Positions 36,596 to 45,792 of a DNA stretch of 64,000 nucleotides are shown here, in pieces. How positions within the stretch are numbered: the stretch's first letter is position 1; every line of letters begins with the position of its first letter. The notes below the pieces were generated by a model, which saw only the letters and a program-made list of their open reading frames with translations, was not told the origin of the DNA and searched no databases. The stretch comes from Pseudomonadota bacterium. GTDB lineage: Bacteria > Desulfobacterota > Binatia > Binatales > Binataceae. Both the position numbers and the translations under genes were made by a program. Location: the NCBI GenBank assembly GCA_021324885.1, contig JAJPIF010000019.1, positions 85,630 to 149,629 on the forward strand, in the 5' to 3' direction.

Positions 36596-37522
36596 ATGAT
36601 TGCGCCCCCGGCCCCCCTCCGCACGCTCGAACTCCAGATGGCCGATGGCGCGATCGTCTATGTGCGCCAGCATGGCCGGCTTGACGGACCGCGGCTGGTG
36701 CTCAGCCATGGCAACGGTCTGGCGATCGACGGCTACCTGCCATTCTGGAAGCCGCTGTGTCAGCGCTACGAAGTGATTGTCTTCGACTTTCGCCAGCACG
36801 GCTGGAATCCGGCCAATTCGGCGTGGGCGCACGATTGGCCGGCCTTCGTCGACGACATGGAAAGGATTTGGCAGGGGATAAACAGCCATTTCGGCGCCAA
36901 GCCGGCGGCCGGCGTTTTCCACTCGATGTCCGCGATCTGCTCGATTCTGCACACGCTGGAGTATGGCAAGCGTTGGGAGCTGTTGGCGCTGTTCGATCCG
37001 CCGTTTTACGCCCGCGACGGCCATCCGCTGCGCAGCGCCAATCAGTCGGCCAAGTTTGACCTCGCCGCGCGGGCCCGCCGGCGGCGCGAGAGCTACGGCA
37101 GCCCGGAGGAGTTCGCGCGTCAACTGGCGTCGATTCCGATCTTCCGCCGATGGGTTCCCGAAGCATACGAATTGATGGCGCGCGCGACGCTGCGCCGCGA
37201 CAGCGCCAGCGGTGTCTGGGTCCTGGCTTGCCCGCGCGAGCTGGAGGCGCGGATTTTCGAAACCACCGCCGATCCCACGATCTGGCCTCGGATGGCGAAG
37301 CTGCCGATTCCCGTGGAGCTGATCGGCGCCGACCCCGACGCTGAAGACGCCGGACCGCCAGCGCTGATCGCACGCGCGATGGCGACCGAGTTGCCGATCG
37401 AATACGAGGCGGTTGCGGACACCAGCCATTTTCTCCAAATCGAGCGCCCCCAACAGTGCATCGCTGTCACCGAAGCGTTTCTCAAGCGGCATCGATTTCC
37501 ACGGGACGCAAGCCGCGCATGA
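36596..37522 (+). CDS. Alpha/beta hydrolase
   Basis: About 308 aa. It shows the oxyanion-type LVLSHGNGLAIDGYLPFW, a VIVFDFRQHGWN strand, a nucleophile elbow FHSMSAICS (Ser in place of the usual G-x-S-x-G wording), and the late His in TSHFLQIERP. The family covers esterases, lipases and C-C hydrolases; no substrate is assignable. The start is uncertain: ATG 36596 has GGAG only one base upstream, and the frame is open back to 36560 inside the SDR gene. Its TGA overlaps the ATG of tldD by 4 nt (ATGA), so it is translationally coupled to the protease pair, an unusual association. Confidence 0.82.
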   Translation: MIAPPAPLRTLELQMADGAIVYVRQHGRLDGPRLVLSHGNGLAIDGYLPFWKPLCQRYEVIVFDFRQHGWNPANSAWAHDWPAFVDDMERIWQGINSHFGAKPAAGVFHSMSAICSILHTLEYGKRWELLALFDPPFYARDGHPLRSANQSAKFDLAARARRRRESYGSPEEFARQLASIPIFRRWVPEAYELMARATLRRDSASGVWVLACPRELEARIFETTADPTIWPRMAKLPIPVELIGADPDAEDAGPPALIARAMATELPIEYEAVADTSHFLQIERPQQCIAVTEAFLKRHRFPRDASRA

Positions 37523-39081
37523 AGGACTTGTTCGAAGCGATCGAGTTTCTCAAGCGCAGCGGCCCGGGCGAGGTGGCGAAAATGGCCAGATCCGGCCGCC
37601 AGACGCTGGAGGTGGCGCTGCGGTTTGAAGTGGTATTCCGGCGCGGATCGAGCGCGGAAAACGGCTCTCCACGGCGCGCCTCGGAGCAAGAGCGAGCGGC
37701 GCTGGGGCTGAGCGTGATCGCCGGTGCGCCCAAAGCCATCGGTTATGGTTACAGCGGCATCGAGATCGGTGGCGCGGCCCTGGATCCCGACCGCCTGATG
37801 AAGGCCGTCGCCGACGCATTCAAGGCCGCGCACCAGCGGGCGCGGCTGAGTTCCCGGCGCAATGCGGCAATGGCGCGCGCGCATCCCGCGCGTCCAGGCG
37901 ACGGCGCGTGGATTCCGATGGCGCCGGCGCAGGCGGAAATTCCAGCCGTTTACGCGCGCGATCCCCGTGCGGTCACCAACGCCGAGTTAAGCAGTCTCAC
38001 CCTTGAAGCGTCGCGGGCGGTCGCGCAACTGGGTCCTGAGATCGCATTCAACTCCGTCAGCGCATTTACCGAATTGCGCCACGAACTCTTCATCGACGGC
38101 GCCGGCGCGCTGATCTTCCAGGGCTTCGCCTTCAGCCAGGCTGACTGTTACGTGGTCGCGCAAAGCGGCGAGGGTTTTCACGAAATCCACGACACCATCG
38201 GCCAGCAGCGCGGGTTGGAGTGCCTGCTCGAGGGATGGCCCGAGCTGCCGATGGCCAATCCTGACCTGATGACCTTTGCGCTTGAAATGGGCCGCGAAGC
38301 GCAGATGGTCGCCGCGGCGCCTCCGCTGAAAGCGCCCGAGCGCGAAGTCGTGGTGGTGACGGATCCGCATTTCAACGCGCTGCTGGCGCATGAAATCGTC
38401 GGCCATCCGTGCGAGGCAGACCGCGCGCTGAAGATGGAAGCCGGCTACGCCGGACGCAGTTGGCTGGTGCGCTCGCTGGCCGATACCGAAATCGGCCGGC
38501 GCATCGGCTCACCCCTGATCTCGGCGTGCTCCGACCCCGGTCTGCGCGCCTATGGCCATTACGATTACGATCACGAGGGGACTTTGGGGCAGCACGTCGT
38601 GCATATCGATCGCGGAATCTTCAACGCCTTGCTCAACTCGCGTGCGACCGCCGCGATCATGGGCGTGGAGCCCAACGGGGCGGCGCGCGCCAGCGAAGTC
38701 CGGTATGCGCCGCTGATTCGGATGTCGAATACCTACTTCATGCCCGGGGATTCGCCGCCGGAACAGATAATCGGTGAAGTCGAACACGGATACTACGTTT
38801 GCGGCAACCGCATCCCGTCGATTGCTGAATCGCGAGAGAGCTTCCGTATCTCGGCGCGTCGCGTCTATGAAATCGATCATGGCCGCCTGGGCAGGCTGTT
38901 TCGATCTGGCAGCGTGATGGGCGGTTCGAAGGATTTCTTCATGCACGTCGACGCGGTGGGCAACGACCTGCGCCTGATCGCGATTCCCAATTGCGGCAAG
39001 GGTCAGCCGATGCAGGTGAAGCGGATGGCCAATGGCGGACCGACCCTGCGCTCGCGCGCCCGGCTGGCCGGAGATTATTGA
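37519..39081 (+). CDS. tldD: TldD-family metalloprotease (zinc subunit)
   Basis: A 520-aa TldD-like protein. TldD and TldE form a heterodimeric peptidase; TldD carries the active zinc. The motif HEIVGHPCEADRAL gives the metal His pair and catalytic Glu of H-E-x3-H type, and the C-terminal block with CGKGQPMQVKRMANGG and IGEVEHGYYVCG is typical. The N-terminus is about 40 residues longer than many TldD proteins. In enterobacteria TldD/E degrades the CcdA antitoxin and processes microcin B17; no RiPP precursor or toxin-antitoxin genes are visible here. Start ATG 37519 overlaps the hydrolase stop. tldE follows 8 nt downstream. Confidence 0.9.
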   Translation: MKDLFEAIEFLKRSGPGEVAKMARSGRQTLEVALRFEVVFRRGSSAENGSPRRASEQERAALGLSVIAGAPKAIGYGYSGIEIGGAALDPDRLMKAVADAFKAAHQRARLSSRRNAAMARAHPARPGDGAWIPMAPAQAEIPAVYARDPRAVTNAELSSLTLEASRAVAQLGPEIAFNSVSAFTELRHELFIDGAGALIFQGFAFSQADCYVVAQSGEGFHEIHDTIGQQRGLECLLEGWPELPMANPDLMTFALEMGREAQMVAAAPPLKAPEREVVVVTDPHFNALLAHEIVGHPCEADRALKMEAGYAGRSWLVRSLADTEIGRRIGSPLISACSDPGLRAYGHYDYDHEGTLGQHVVHIDRGIFNALLNSRATAAIMGVEPNGAARASEVRYAPLIRMSNTYFMPGDSPPEQIIGEVEHGYYVCGNRIPSIAESRESFRISARRVYEIDHGRLGRLFRSGSVMGGSKDFFMHVDAVGNDLRLIAIPNCGKGQPMQVKRMANGGPTLRSRARLAGDY

Positions 39082-39089
39082 CCGCAAAC

Positions 39090-40640
39090 ATGTTGAGCTC
39101 AACGCAAATGGAGCGTTTTGTCGCCGGCGCAACGTCGCTGCTGGGCCGTGAACCCGACCTGGCAGCATTCGAAATTTACTGCTCCAGCGGCGAACAGATC
39201 GTGGCTCGACTTAACTACACTGGTGAGATTGCGTCGCGCGGAGTTGAGGAAGTCAAATCCATAGCCGCCGACGGGTTTGCCCTGCGTATTGTAACCCGGC
39301 GCGATCCGCATGAGATCGGGTCGGCCGCGATAGCCGGTGATCTGAGCATGGACGCGGTCGCACGCGCGTTGCATCAGGCTTTGAGCGCGACCGTCGTCGA
39401 TCCGTATTTCCCGGGTCTGCCGGGCGATTGCGGGGTGGTGAAAGCCCGTGCCAGAGGTGGCTTGATCGGCGCGTCGCATCTGGCGATGGTCCGCGCCGGA
39501 TGGGATACGCTGGAGGGGGCGCTGCATGAGTTTAACCGCCGAATCCCGCCCGATTTGAGCCATCCCGGGTTGATTATCGGCGGCGATTTCACCCTGACCC
39601 GCGAACGAATCGCGGTCGGCAGTTCCGCGGCGCACGGCGTCAAATCGGATCAGGACGCGTACTTCACCGCCTCGATCACTGCGATCGTCGAGGCGATTTC
39701 GGCCAAGGCGACCGCCACCGCGGTTGGGCGAACCAGCGAGGACTTACAGCGGGCGCAGGCCATGCTCGGAAAAGACGCTGTCGGCCGGGCGCTGGATTCA
39801 AGGCCGCCGGTATACCCGCCGTCGGGAAAGTACACGGTTATTCTGGGACCACAGCCGCTAGCCGAAATCCTCAGCTACATGGTGATTCCGTCCCTCACCA
39901 CGGGCGCCTTTTACCGCGCCGACTCCGCTTATCAGGCCCGGTTCGGGAGCCGGGTGATGGACCAGCGCATAACACTGATTGACGAACCGTCGGGGAAAGG
40001 CGGCGCGCTGCGACGGTCGATGACCTGCGAAGGAATCCCCGCGTCGCCCACGGTGCTAATCCGCGACGGCCGGCTGGAAGGGCTGTTGTCCAACTTTTAT
40101 GACAGCCATCGTCTGATGGCTGATGAAGACCGCTGGCGGAAACTGGGGAAATCCGCTCCGCGGGAGTTGAATTTTGCCGCCGCCAATGGTTATCGGCTGG
40201 GCGATGAGGGTTATCGGCGTTTTGATTTGGCACCACATTCAGTGGCGAGCAATGTATTCATGAAAGTGAAGGAGGGGATCGGACAGCCCGAGCTGATCGA
40301 AAAGGTGCGCAACGGAATTCTGATCGGCCGGGTCTGGTATACCTATCCGATAAACGGGCAGCGCGCGGGCGACTTCACTTGCACCGTCAGCGGCGATTCC
40401 TATCTGATCGAAGATGGTCGTATCACCGCGCCTGTCGCACCCAACTGCCTGCGAATCAACGCGCATATAGATAGCGTGTTCGGGGCCATCATCGCCGCAG
40501 GCAACCGTATCCTGCCCGCATTCGTCTGGGGCCAGCCGGAAATCTTCTATCTCCCGGCATTGGCTGTAGATCAACTGAACCTGGTCAGTTTGTCGATCAG
40601 GCCGGACGAACCGACCTCGACATCCAAAACTTTTGGATAG
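39090..40640 (+). CDS. tldE: TldE/PmbA-family metalloprotease partner
   Basis: A 516-aa partner of TldD. It has the modulator-of-gyrase fold: LNYTGEIASRGVEEVKSIAADG near the N-terminus, the central strand region GSSAAHGVKSDQDAYFTA, and TYPINGQRAGDFTCTVSGDSYLIEDG near the C-terminus, where TldE-type subunits lack the HExxxH motif; no such motif is present here. It is needed for the activity of the heterodimer. ATG 39090 is selected 8 nt after tldD; TTG 39078 overlapping the tldD stop is the alternative. It ends the operon; a strong hairpin lies about 95 nt beyond the stop. Confidence 0.9.
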   Translation: MLSSTQMERFVAGATSLLGREPDLAAFEIYCSSGEQIVARLNYTGEIASRGVEEVKSIAADGFALRIVTRRDPHEIGSAAIAGDLSMDAVARALHQALSATVVDPYFPGLPGDCGVVKARARGGLIGASHLAMVRAGWDTLEGALHEFNRRIPPDLSHPGLIIGGDFTLTRERIAVGSSAAHGVKSDQDAYFTASITAIVEAISAKATATAVGRTSEDLQRAQAMLGKDAVGRALDSRPPVYPPSGKYTVILGPQPLAEILSYMVIPSLTTGAFYRADSAYQARFGSRVMDQRITLIDEPSGKGGALRRSMTCEGIPASPTVLIRDGRLEGLLSNFYDSHRLMADEDRWRKLGKSAPRELNFAAANGYRLGDEGYRRFDLAPHSVASNVFMKVKEGIGQPELIEKVRNGILIGRVWYTYPINGQRAGDFTCTVSGDSYLIEDGRITAPVAPNCLRINAHIDSVFGAIIAAGNRILPAFVWGQPEIFYLPALAVDQLNLVSLSIRPDEPTSTSKTFG

Positions 40641-40735
40641 CCGGCGCCTGCCCAAGCGTTGGCGCCTGGTTGCGACGCAATAACGGCGGGTTCCATCGGT
40701 GCCGCGCCGCAACTGTCAAGGTGTCGGAACCAAAA

Positions 40736-40765
40736 AAGCGGCGCGGGCCGTGGCCCGCGCCGCTT
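40736..40765 (-). terminator. Strong intrinsic terminator, mainly for the minus-strand lipoprotein gene
   Basis: AAGCGGCGCGGGCC (40736-40749) pairs with GGCCCGCGCCGCTT (40752-40765) over up to 14 bp with a tight loop. Read on the minus strand the stem is followed by T6 (complement of 40732-40737), a classic terminator 32 nt past the beta-propeller gene. On the plus strand TTT also follows, so it may end tldE transcription too. Confidence 0.85.
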
Positions 40766-40796
40766 TGGCATTGATCGCCCGCTGGCTGAGGACAGC

Positions 40797-42212
40797 CTAG
40801 AACTGAGGACCGAAAATCAGACCAAGCGGAAAGCTCAGACCGTTTCCGGCTGTATCCGCCACGAGGAAGATGTGCGGCTGTGGCGTGCTGCTGGCCGGAG
40901 CCGAAGCAAGCTGCGCCGCCGTGAACTCGCCCACATCGCCATTGACCCCGGTGCCCGTGCCGAAAAAGTTCGTGTACCAGAGATTTCCGCTGGTGTCGAA
41001 AGTGACCCCGCCTGGGCAGTTCAGGGATTTCTCGGATGTGCCCGTGACGATAGTGGACTTGAAAATCGCCGATGCTGATTTTGCGCCGGTACTCAGTGCC
41101 GCCTTCGGGAACATGTAGATCTCGCTTGCTCCGCAGTCCGCGACCCACAGATTGCCCGCGTTGTCAAAGGCGCCGTTGACCGGTGACCCGATGCTGGGGT
41201 CGGTCAGCGTAGCGTGGGCCGCCACATCATTGGTGCCGCTGGTGAGTTTGGCCAGCGTCGCCGCGTCGAAGACCAGGATTTTGGCGCTTCCCGCCGGCGC
41301 CGGACTGAACTGGTCCGGTCCGAAATCCGATACGATGAGGTCGCCGGCGGAGTCGAAAACGACACCGGTGGGCGAAACGAATTTATCAGTCGTGTCGGTG
41401 AGCGTCACAAACGGCACCGGATTCCCGGTCTTGGTCAGCTGACCCGGCTGATATTCGGTCACGAATCCGGGGGGTGCCGTAAATTCGTTGGAATTGGCCA
41501 CCCAGAGATTGCCGTTACTGTCGAAAGTCGCGTTCCACGGACAGTTCACGGATTTTCCGGAGCCGCTATCCGAGATGATCACGTCAGGCGTCGGCGCCGC
41601 AGATGGTTTACCTGTAAGCGTTGCCAGGGTAGTCGTGGTGAATTCCGCGAGCCTGCCGAAGTCGCTCTCACTGCCGCAAACCGATACCCACTGGTTATCG
41701 GAGCTGTCGAAAGTGACGCCTGATGTATCCGGCGCAATCTGTGCGCTGAGGTTCTTGGCGGTCGGAGTTGGAACGACGGTGGCGCCCGGCGAGGTCAGAG
41801 TTGCCCCGGTAAACTCATCGACATAGGGATTGGGTGCGCTGTTGGTCGTGTTATCCACCCACAAAGCCACCTTGGCCGGCGTTGGCGTTGGTGTTGGCGT
41901 GCTGGTCGATGTCGGCGTCGGCGTGCTGGTCGATGTCGGCGTCGGTGTGCTGCTCGAAGTCGGTGTCGCGCTCGCAGCGGCGGTCGGCGTCGTTGTGACT
42001 GCAATCGTCGGGGTGGCGCTTGCGCGTGTCGTCGGCGTAGGTGTCGCCGTCATCGCCGTCGCAGTGGCGGTGGGAACGACAACGATATGATTATTACTGC
42101 TAGAGCCGCATCCCGCAGCTATGATGACCACACTGAGCATTAATGTTGCCAGACCGAGGCAACCGGGGTTCAAGATTCCATCTTCCACTAAGACCCGCCG
42201 TTTACCTGCCAT
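40797..42212 (-). CDS. Beta-propeller lipoprotein with Thr/Pro stalk
   Basis: A 471-aa lipoprotein. The signal peptide ends in LSVVIIAAGC; a stalk of about 90 residues rich in Thr, Pro, Ala and Ser (repeated STPTPTST units) follows; then an NHL/SMP-30-like propeller with blades containing GVTFDSSDNQWVS, NATFDSNGNLWVAN, GVVFDSAGDLIVSD, GAFDNAGNLWVAD and GVTFDTSGNLWYTN. This design (lipid anchor, extended stalk, propeller head) suggests a surface-exposed binding protein. GGGAGG six bases upstream supports ATG 42212 over the ORF start at 42227. No enzyme signature was seen. A strong terminator lies just past the stop codon. It resembles the Kelch protein at 7.3 kb in plan but not in blade type. 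Confidence 0.85.
   Translation of the reverse strand: MAGKRRVLVEDGILNPGCLGLATLMLSVVIIAAGCGSSSNNHIVVVPTATATAMTATPTPTTRASATPTIAVTTTPTAAASATPTSSSTPTPTSTSTPTPTSTSTPTPTPTPAKVALWVDNTTNSAPNPYVDEFTGATLTSPGATVVPTPTAKNLSAQIAPDTSGVTFDSSDNQWVSVCGSESDFGRLAEFTTTTLATLTGKPSAAPTPDVIISDSGSGKSVNCPWNATFDSNGNLWVANSNEFTAPPGFVTEYQPGQLTKTGNPVPFVTLTDTTDKFVSPTGVVFDSAGDLIVSDFGPDQFSPAPAGSAKILVFDAATLAKLTSGTNDVAAHATLTDPSIGSPVNGAFDNAGNLWVADCGASEIYMFPKAALSTGAKSASAIFKSTIVTGTSEKSLNCPGGVTFDTSGNLWYTNFFGTGTGVNGDVGEFTAAQLASAPASSTPQPHIFLVADTAGNGLSFPLGLIFGPQF
41899..41970. repeat. 24-bp tandem repeats in the lipoprotein stalk
   Basis: Three 24-bp units start at 41899, 41923 and 41947; the first two are almost identical and the third has diverged. 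They encode eight-residue Thr/Pro/Ser units of the stalk and preserve frame. Confidence 0.85.
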
Positions 42213-42830
42213 TTCTTCCTCCCGCAATTTTTGTAAGCGTGATTTCCGCGCAGAAACCTGGCCTAAATGGTGCTATGCGCAGTTATCAGCTCGTACCTTC
42301 GATCAATGTTTAACCATGCGCGGCGAGATGTCCATTAATTAGTTGCGGTCAGCAGATGCTCCGTGAGTATTACTATTCTCAACTTTTAGCTTTTCGGGAC
42401 TATTTATATTCAATCTAGAATCAAAATAATATTTTCTTGTTCATTCTTTCGTGGATTTTTTCTCGATTGGCTCAAAACAGCGCACGAATAAAAATTCACG
42501 CTTTGACTTCCTGCTCATCCTGCATGCGCGGCTGAGGTAGTCAGGATGCGGCATGTGTGTGTTCGGGCCTATTGCACTCATCAGACACATCTTTGAGGGC
42601 TTGCATTGACGATGTTTGTTGCCCCCGCGATCTGGAAGGGGGTTCAACAGCGTTGCGCAAACCCTGTACAGGACCGGATTTAAGTGACAGGATTGCGAAC
42701 AGAACAGGCCGGGATGGCTGTCAAGGAAGGGGTCGCAACGGGCTTGTGTATAGGTTGCGGATACCGGTGAACGCTGGGCAGGAGAGGAAGCCGCACCCGC
42801 GTGCGACAAACAATACAAGGAGGACTGGCA
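42213..42830. other. Long divergent intergenic region with AT-rich core
   Basis: 618 nt with no supported gene. Positions about 42340-42480 are strikingly AT-rich relative to the rest of the window and probably contain the promoter of the minus-strand lipoprotein. The right part (42560-42830) is GC-rich leader DNA for the PF04909 gene. No tRNA or clear palindrome was recognised. Confidence 0.35.
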
Positions 42831-43940
42831 ATGGCTGCTTTGGTTGTCTCTGCTGATTCGCACGTAATGGAACCACCAACCTTGTGGACCGAGCGTCTGG
42901 ATCGAAAATTCCAGGACAAGGCGCCCCGCGTGGTCCAGAACGAAAAGGGCACCTATCAGTTCGTCGCTCCGGGAATCAATCCCTTTCCAGTCGCCGCCGG
43001 TTTCGGCATCGGGAAGAGCGGAGCGGAGCTAAAGGAGCATCTGACCAAGGGTTACGAGGCCGCGCGGCCCAGCGGCTGGGACCCGTCGGAACGCTTAAAG
43101 GATCAGGACGTCGATGGCGTCGCGGCCGAAGTCCTTTACACCACGCTGGGTATGCCGCTTTTCGCGCTGGACGATGTTGAACTGCAGCAGGTGTGTTTTT
43201 CCGTGTTCAACAACTGGCTGGCCGAGTACGCGTCGTATGCGCCCAATCGGCTTTACCCGATTGCCTTGATTTCGCTGGAAGACGTGGCGGCCGGGGTGCG
43301 CGAACTGCAGCGATGCGCGAAAATGGGATGCCGGGGGGCGATGATCTGGGGCGCGCCGCCCGAGGATCGGCCCTACTCCAAGCCGCTTTACGACCCGTTT
43401 TGGGCGGCAGCTCAGGACCTGGACATGCCGATTTCGCTGCACGTCATCACGCAAAAGAAACAGAACGAGATCAGGTTTGACGGACCTCGCGGCGCGCGGC
43501 CGGCGGTCGATCCGATTTTCGAAATCCAGCAATCTTTGCGCAGCCTGGTTTACGGCGGGGCGCTGGAGCGTTTTCCAAAACTCAAGATTGTCTCCGCCGA
43601 GAACGACGCCGGGTGGATCGCCCATTACCTGCATCGGCTCGACCATATCCACGAGAAATTCGTCAGCATGACCCAGCCGGGGCGGCTCAAGGAGATGCCC
43701 AGCGCCTATCTGAGGCGCCATCTTTGGGCGACTTTCCAGGATGATCCCGTGGCCCCTCTGACGACCAGTTTCTTTGGCGAGGATCAGTTCATGTGGGCCT
43801 CCGACTTCCCGCATACGGATTCAACCTGGCCGCATTCGCAGGAAGTAATCGCCAGAGATTTCGCCAATGTCAGCGAGACCGTTAAACGCAAGATCATCTG
43901 CGACAACGCGGTCAAACTTTACCGCATGAACCTGAATTAG
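42831..43940 (+). CDS. PF04909-type amidohydrolase, paralogue 1
   Basis: A 369-aa metal-dependent hydrolase or decarboxylase of the amidohydrolase-2/ACMSD superfamily. SADSHVMEPPTLW supplies the Asp/His metal motif; ISLHVITQKK holds the barrel His; ASDFPHTDSTWP carries the late catalytic Asp. AAGGAGG eight bases upstream supports ATG 42831. Members hydrolyse or decarboxylate ring-derived acids; the precise reaction here is unknown. It is followed after 71 nt by a D-aminoacylase-type gene, and a near copy (same D-Q-D-V-D and A-E-V-L-Y-T-T-L-G blocks) lies at 45.8 kb on the other strand. The two probably arose by local duplication. Confidence 0.9.
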   Translation: MAALVVSADSHVMEPPTLWTERLDRKFQDKAPRVVQNEKGTYQFVAPGINPFPVAAGFGIGKSGAELKEHLTKGYEAARPSGWDPSERLKDQDVDGVAAEVLYTTLGMPLFALDDVELQQVCFSVFNNWLAEYASYAPNRLYPIALISLEDVAAGVRELQRCAKMGCRGAMIWGAPPEDRPYSKPLYDPFWAAAQDLDMPISLHVITQKKQNEIRFDGPRGARPAVDPIFEIQQSLRSLVYGGALERFPKLKIVSAENDAGWIAHYLHRLDHIHEKFVSMTQPGRLKEMPSAYLRRHLWATFQDDPVAPLTTSFFGEDQFMWASDFPHTDSTWPHSQEVIARDFANVSETVKRKIICDNAVKLYRMNLN

Positions 43941-44011
43941 GCGGCAATTTTCGTCGCAAGGCCTGCGGTCGGTGAAAAGGTGCCTGGCCGCTGCAGACGG
44001 GGGTCAATCTC

Positions 44012-45688
44012 ATGTCGTACGACTTGCTAATCAAGAACGGAACGGTTGTGGACGGCACCGGGTCGCCGCGCCGGATGGCTGACGTCGCCGTGAAGAACGG
44101 CAGGATCGCTGAAATTGGCAAGCTCAGCGGCGGCGCTGATCGGGTGATCGATGCGAGCGGACTGATCGTGGCACCGGGTTTTGTCGATCCCCACACCCAT
44201 TACGACGCTCAAATCTGCTGGGATCCGCAGATCACCAGCTCGTCCTGGCACGGCGTGACCAGCGTGGTGATGGGCAATTGTGGCGTAGGGCTGGCGCCCT
44301 GCCGGCCGCAGGTCCATGACATCGCGGCGCAGGACCTGGTCAATGTCGAGGGGATTCCGTTCGAGGTGCTCCAGCGCGGCATCACCTGGGATTGGGAAAG
44401 TTTCCCAAGCTATATGGAGGCTGCAAAACGGCGCGGCAGCGCGATTAATTTGAGCTTTTTGGCGCCGCTCACTCCGTTTCGCCATTATGTGATGGGCGAG
44501 GAGTCGATGGACCGCGCGGCCACCGCGCAAGAGACGCAGCAGATTGCCTCGCTGCTGCGCGAAGCGGTCGTGGCCGGAGCGCTGGGCTTTTCCCATACCA
44601 CCGGTGTTCAGCACGTCGGCTACAAGGGGCGCCCGCTGGCCTGCCGTTTGGCGGATCGTAACGAGCTGGGTGCTTATGCCCGCATTCTGCGCGAACTGGG
44701 CAAGGGCGTCATCGAGATCACCCTGACGCAGAATTTCGGCCATATCCAGGACCACGAAATCGATCTGCTGAAATTTCTGCTCGATCAGAGCGGACGCCCC
44801 GTTACCTGGCTGGCGATTTTCGATCGCGAGGACCAGCCGCAGGCCAGTGCAGAGACGCTGCAGCGGGCACAGCCGTTGATCGAACGGGGCGGTATTCCGC
44901 AAATGACCTGCCGTCCGCTGATCGCCGAATACGAGCTCAAATCGGGGCTGGGATTTTCGATGATGAAGGCGTGGCAGCCGGCCTGCGGCCAGCCGCCGGA
45001 GAAACTCAAACAGATTTACGCCGACCCCGATTTTCGCCGCGCGGTGGTTGAGGAAATGAAACGCGGCGTTTTTCGCCGCAATTGGGACCGGGTCGAGATC
45101 TGCGACGCGGGAAAGCCGGAGTTCAAGAGCCTGATCGGCAAAACGGTGGGCGAGGTGGCGCGCGAACGGGGCCGTAGCGGCGAAGAATTTGAAATGGTCC
45201 TGGACCTCGCCATCCAGGACGATTTGAACATTTCGCTGAGCCAGGCGATCTTTAACACCAACGAGCAGCGACTGTCGAAGCTCATCAACGATCCGCGGCC
45301 GATGATTGGGCTGTCTGACGCGGGAGCGCACGTCAACCTGCTGTGCGATGCCGGTTACTGCACCTATCTGCTCGGCCACTTCGTCCGCGAATTGGAGGCG
45401 ATCACGCTCGAATATGCGGTGAAACGGATCACCTCCGAACCGGCTGACTTCTTCGGACTTCGAGGACGCGGCCGGCTGGTCGAAGGCTACGCCGCAGATA
45501 TCGCGATTTTCGATCCCAATACGGTCGGCTCGCCGCGCCGCGGCACCATGACCAACGACCTGCCCGGCGGCGGCAAACGTCTGATCATGCCTGCGTCTGG
45601 AGTGATCCACACCATAGTCAACGGCGTGATGGTTTATGAGGACGGCCGCTACACCGGCGCCACGCCGGGTGAGGTGCTGCGCTCGTAA
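44012..45688 (+). CDS. N-acyl-D-amino-acid deacylase-type amidohydrolase, paralogue 2
   Basis: A 558-aa paralogue of the protein at 32.97 kb. The same markers appear in the same order: YDLLIKNGTVVDGTG, GFVDPHTHYDAQICWDP, GNCGVGLAPC, SDAGAHVNLL and RITSEPADFFGLRGRG. All the putative metal-binding residues are retained. It lies between two PF04909-type genes and probably acts in the same pathway; as above, the exact substrate is unproven and the D-aminoacylase name comes only from family likeness. ATG 44012 is preceded by a weak ribosome site. Confidence 0.9.
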   Translation: MSYDLLIKNGTVVDGTGSPRRMADVAVKNGRIAEIGKLSGGADRVIDASGLIVAPGFVDPHTHYDAQICWDPQITSSSWHGVTSVVMGNCGVGLAPCRPQVHDIAAQDLVNVEGIPFEVLQRGITWDWESFPSYMEAAKRRGSAINLSFLAPLTPFRHYVMGEESMDRAATAQETQQIASLLREAVVAGALGFSHTTGVQHVGYKGRPLACRLADRNELGAYARILRELGKGVIEITLTQNFGHIQDHEIDLLKFLLDQSGRPVTWLAIFDREDQPQASAETLQRAQPLIERGGIPQMTCRPLIAEYELKSGLGFSMMKAWQPACGQPPEKLKQIYADPDFRRAVVEEMKRGVFRRNWDRVEICDAGKPEFKSLIGKTVGEVARERGRSGEEFEMVLDLAIQDDLNISLSQAIFNTNEQRLSKLINDPRPMIGLSDAGAHVNLLCDAGYCTYLLGHFVRELEAITLEYAVKRITSEPADFFGLRGRGRLVEGYAADIAIFDPNTVGSPRRGTMTNDLPGGGKRLIMPASGVIHTIVNGVMVYEDGRYTGATPGEVLRS

Positions 45689-45792
45689 AGGCGCGCGCGC
45701 CATCCGCTCATCATTCGGAGGCCCGGGGAAAAGAACAGCTCTAGCCGTGCGCGGGCGTCCGTCAGGGAAGGGGAGCCCTCAAACTCCCCGCC

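Noticed and set aside
37456-39081. RiPP or toxin-antitoxin system around tldD
   Set aside because: No short precursor-like ORF, cyclodehydratase, radical SAM or toxin gene was found nearby.
44027-45703. 558-aa minus-strand ORF opposite the second D-aminoacylase-type gene
   Set aside because: Exact antisense of a gene with complete catalytic motifs; the long open frame comes from GC-rich codon usage.
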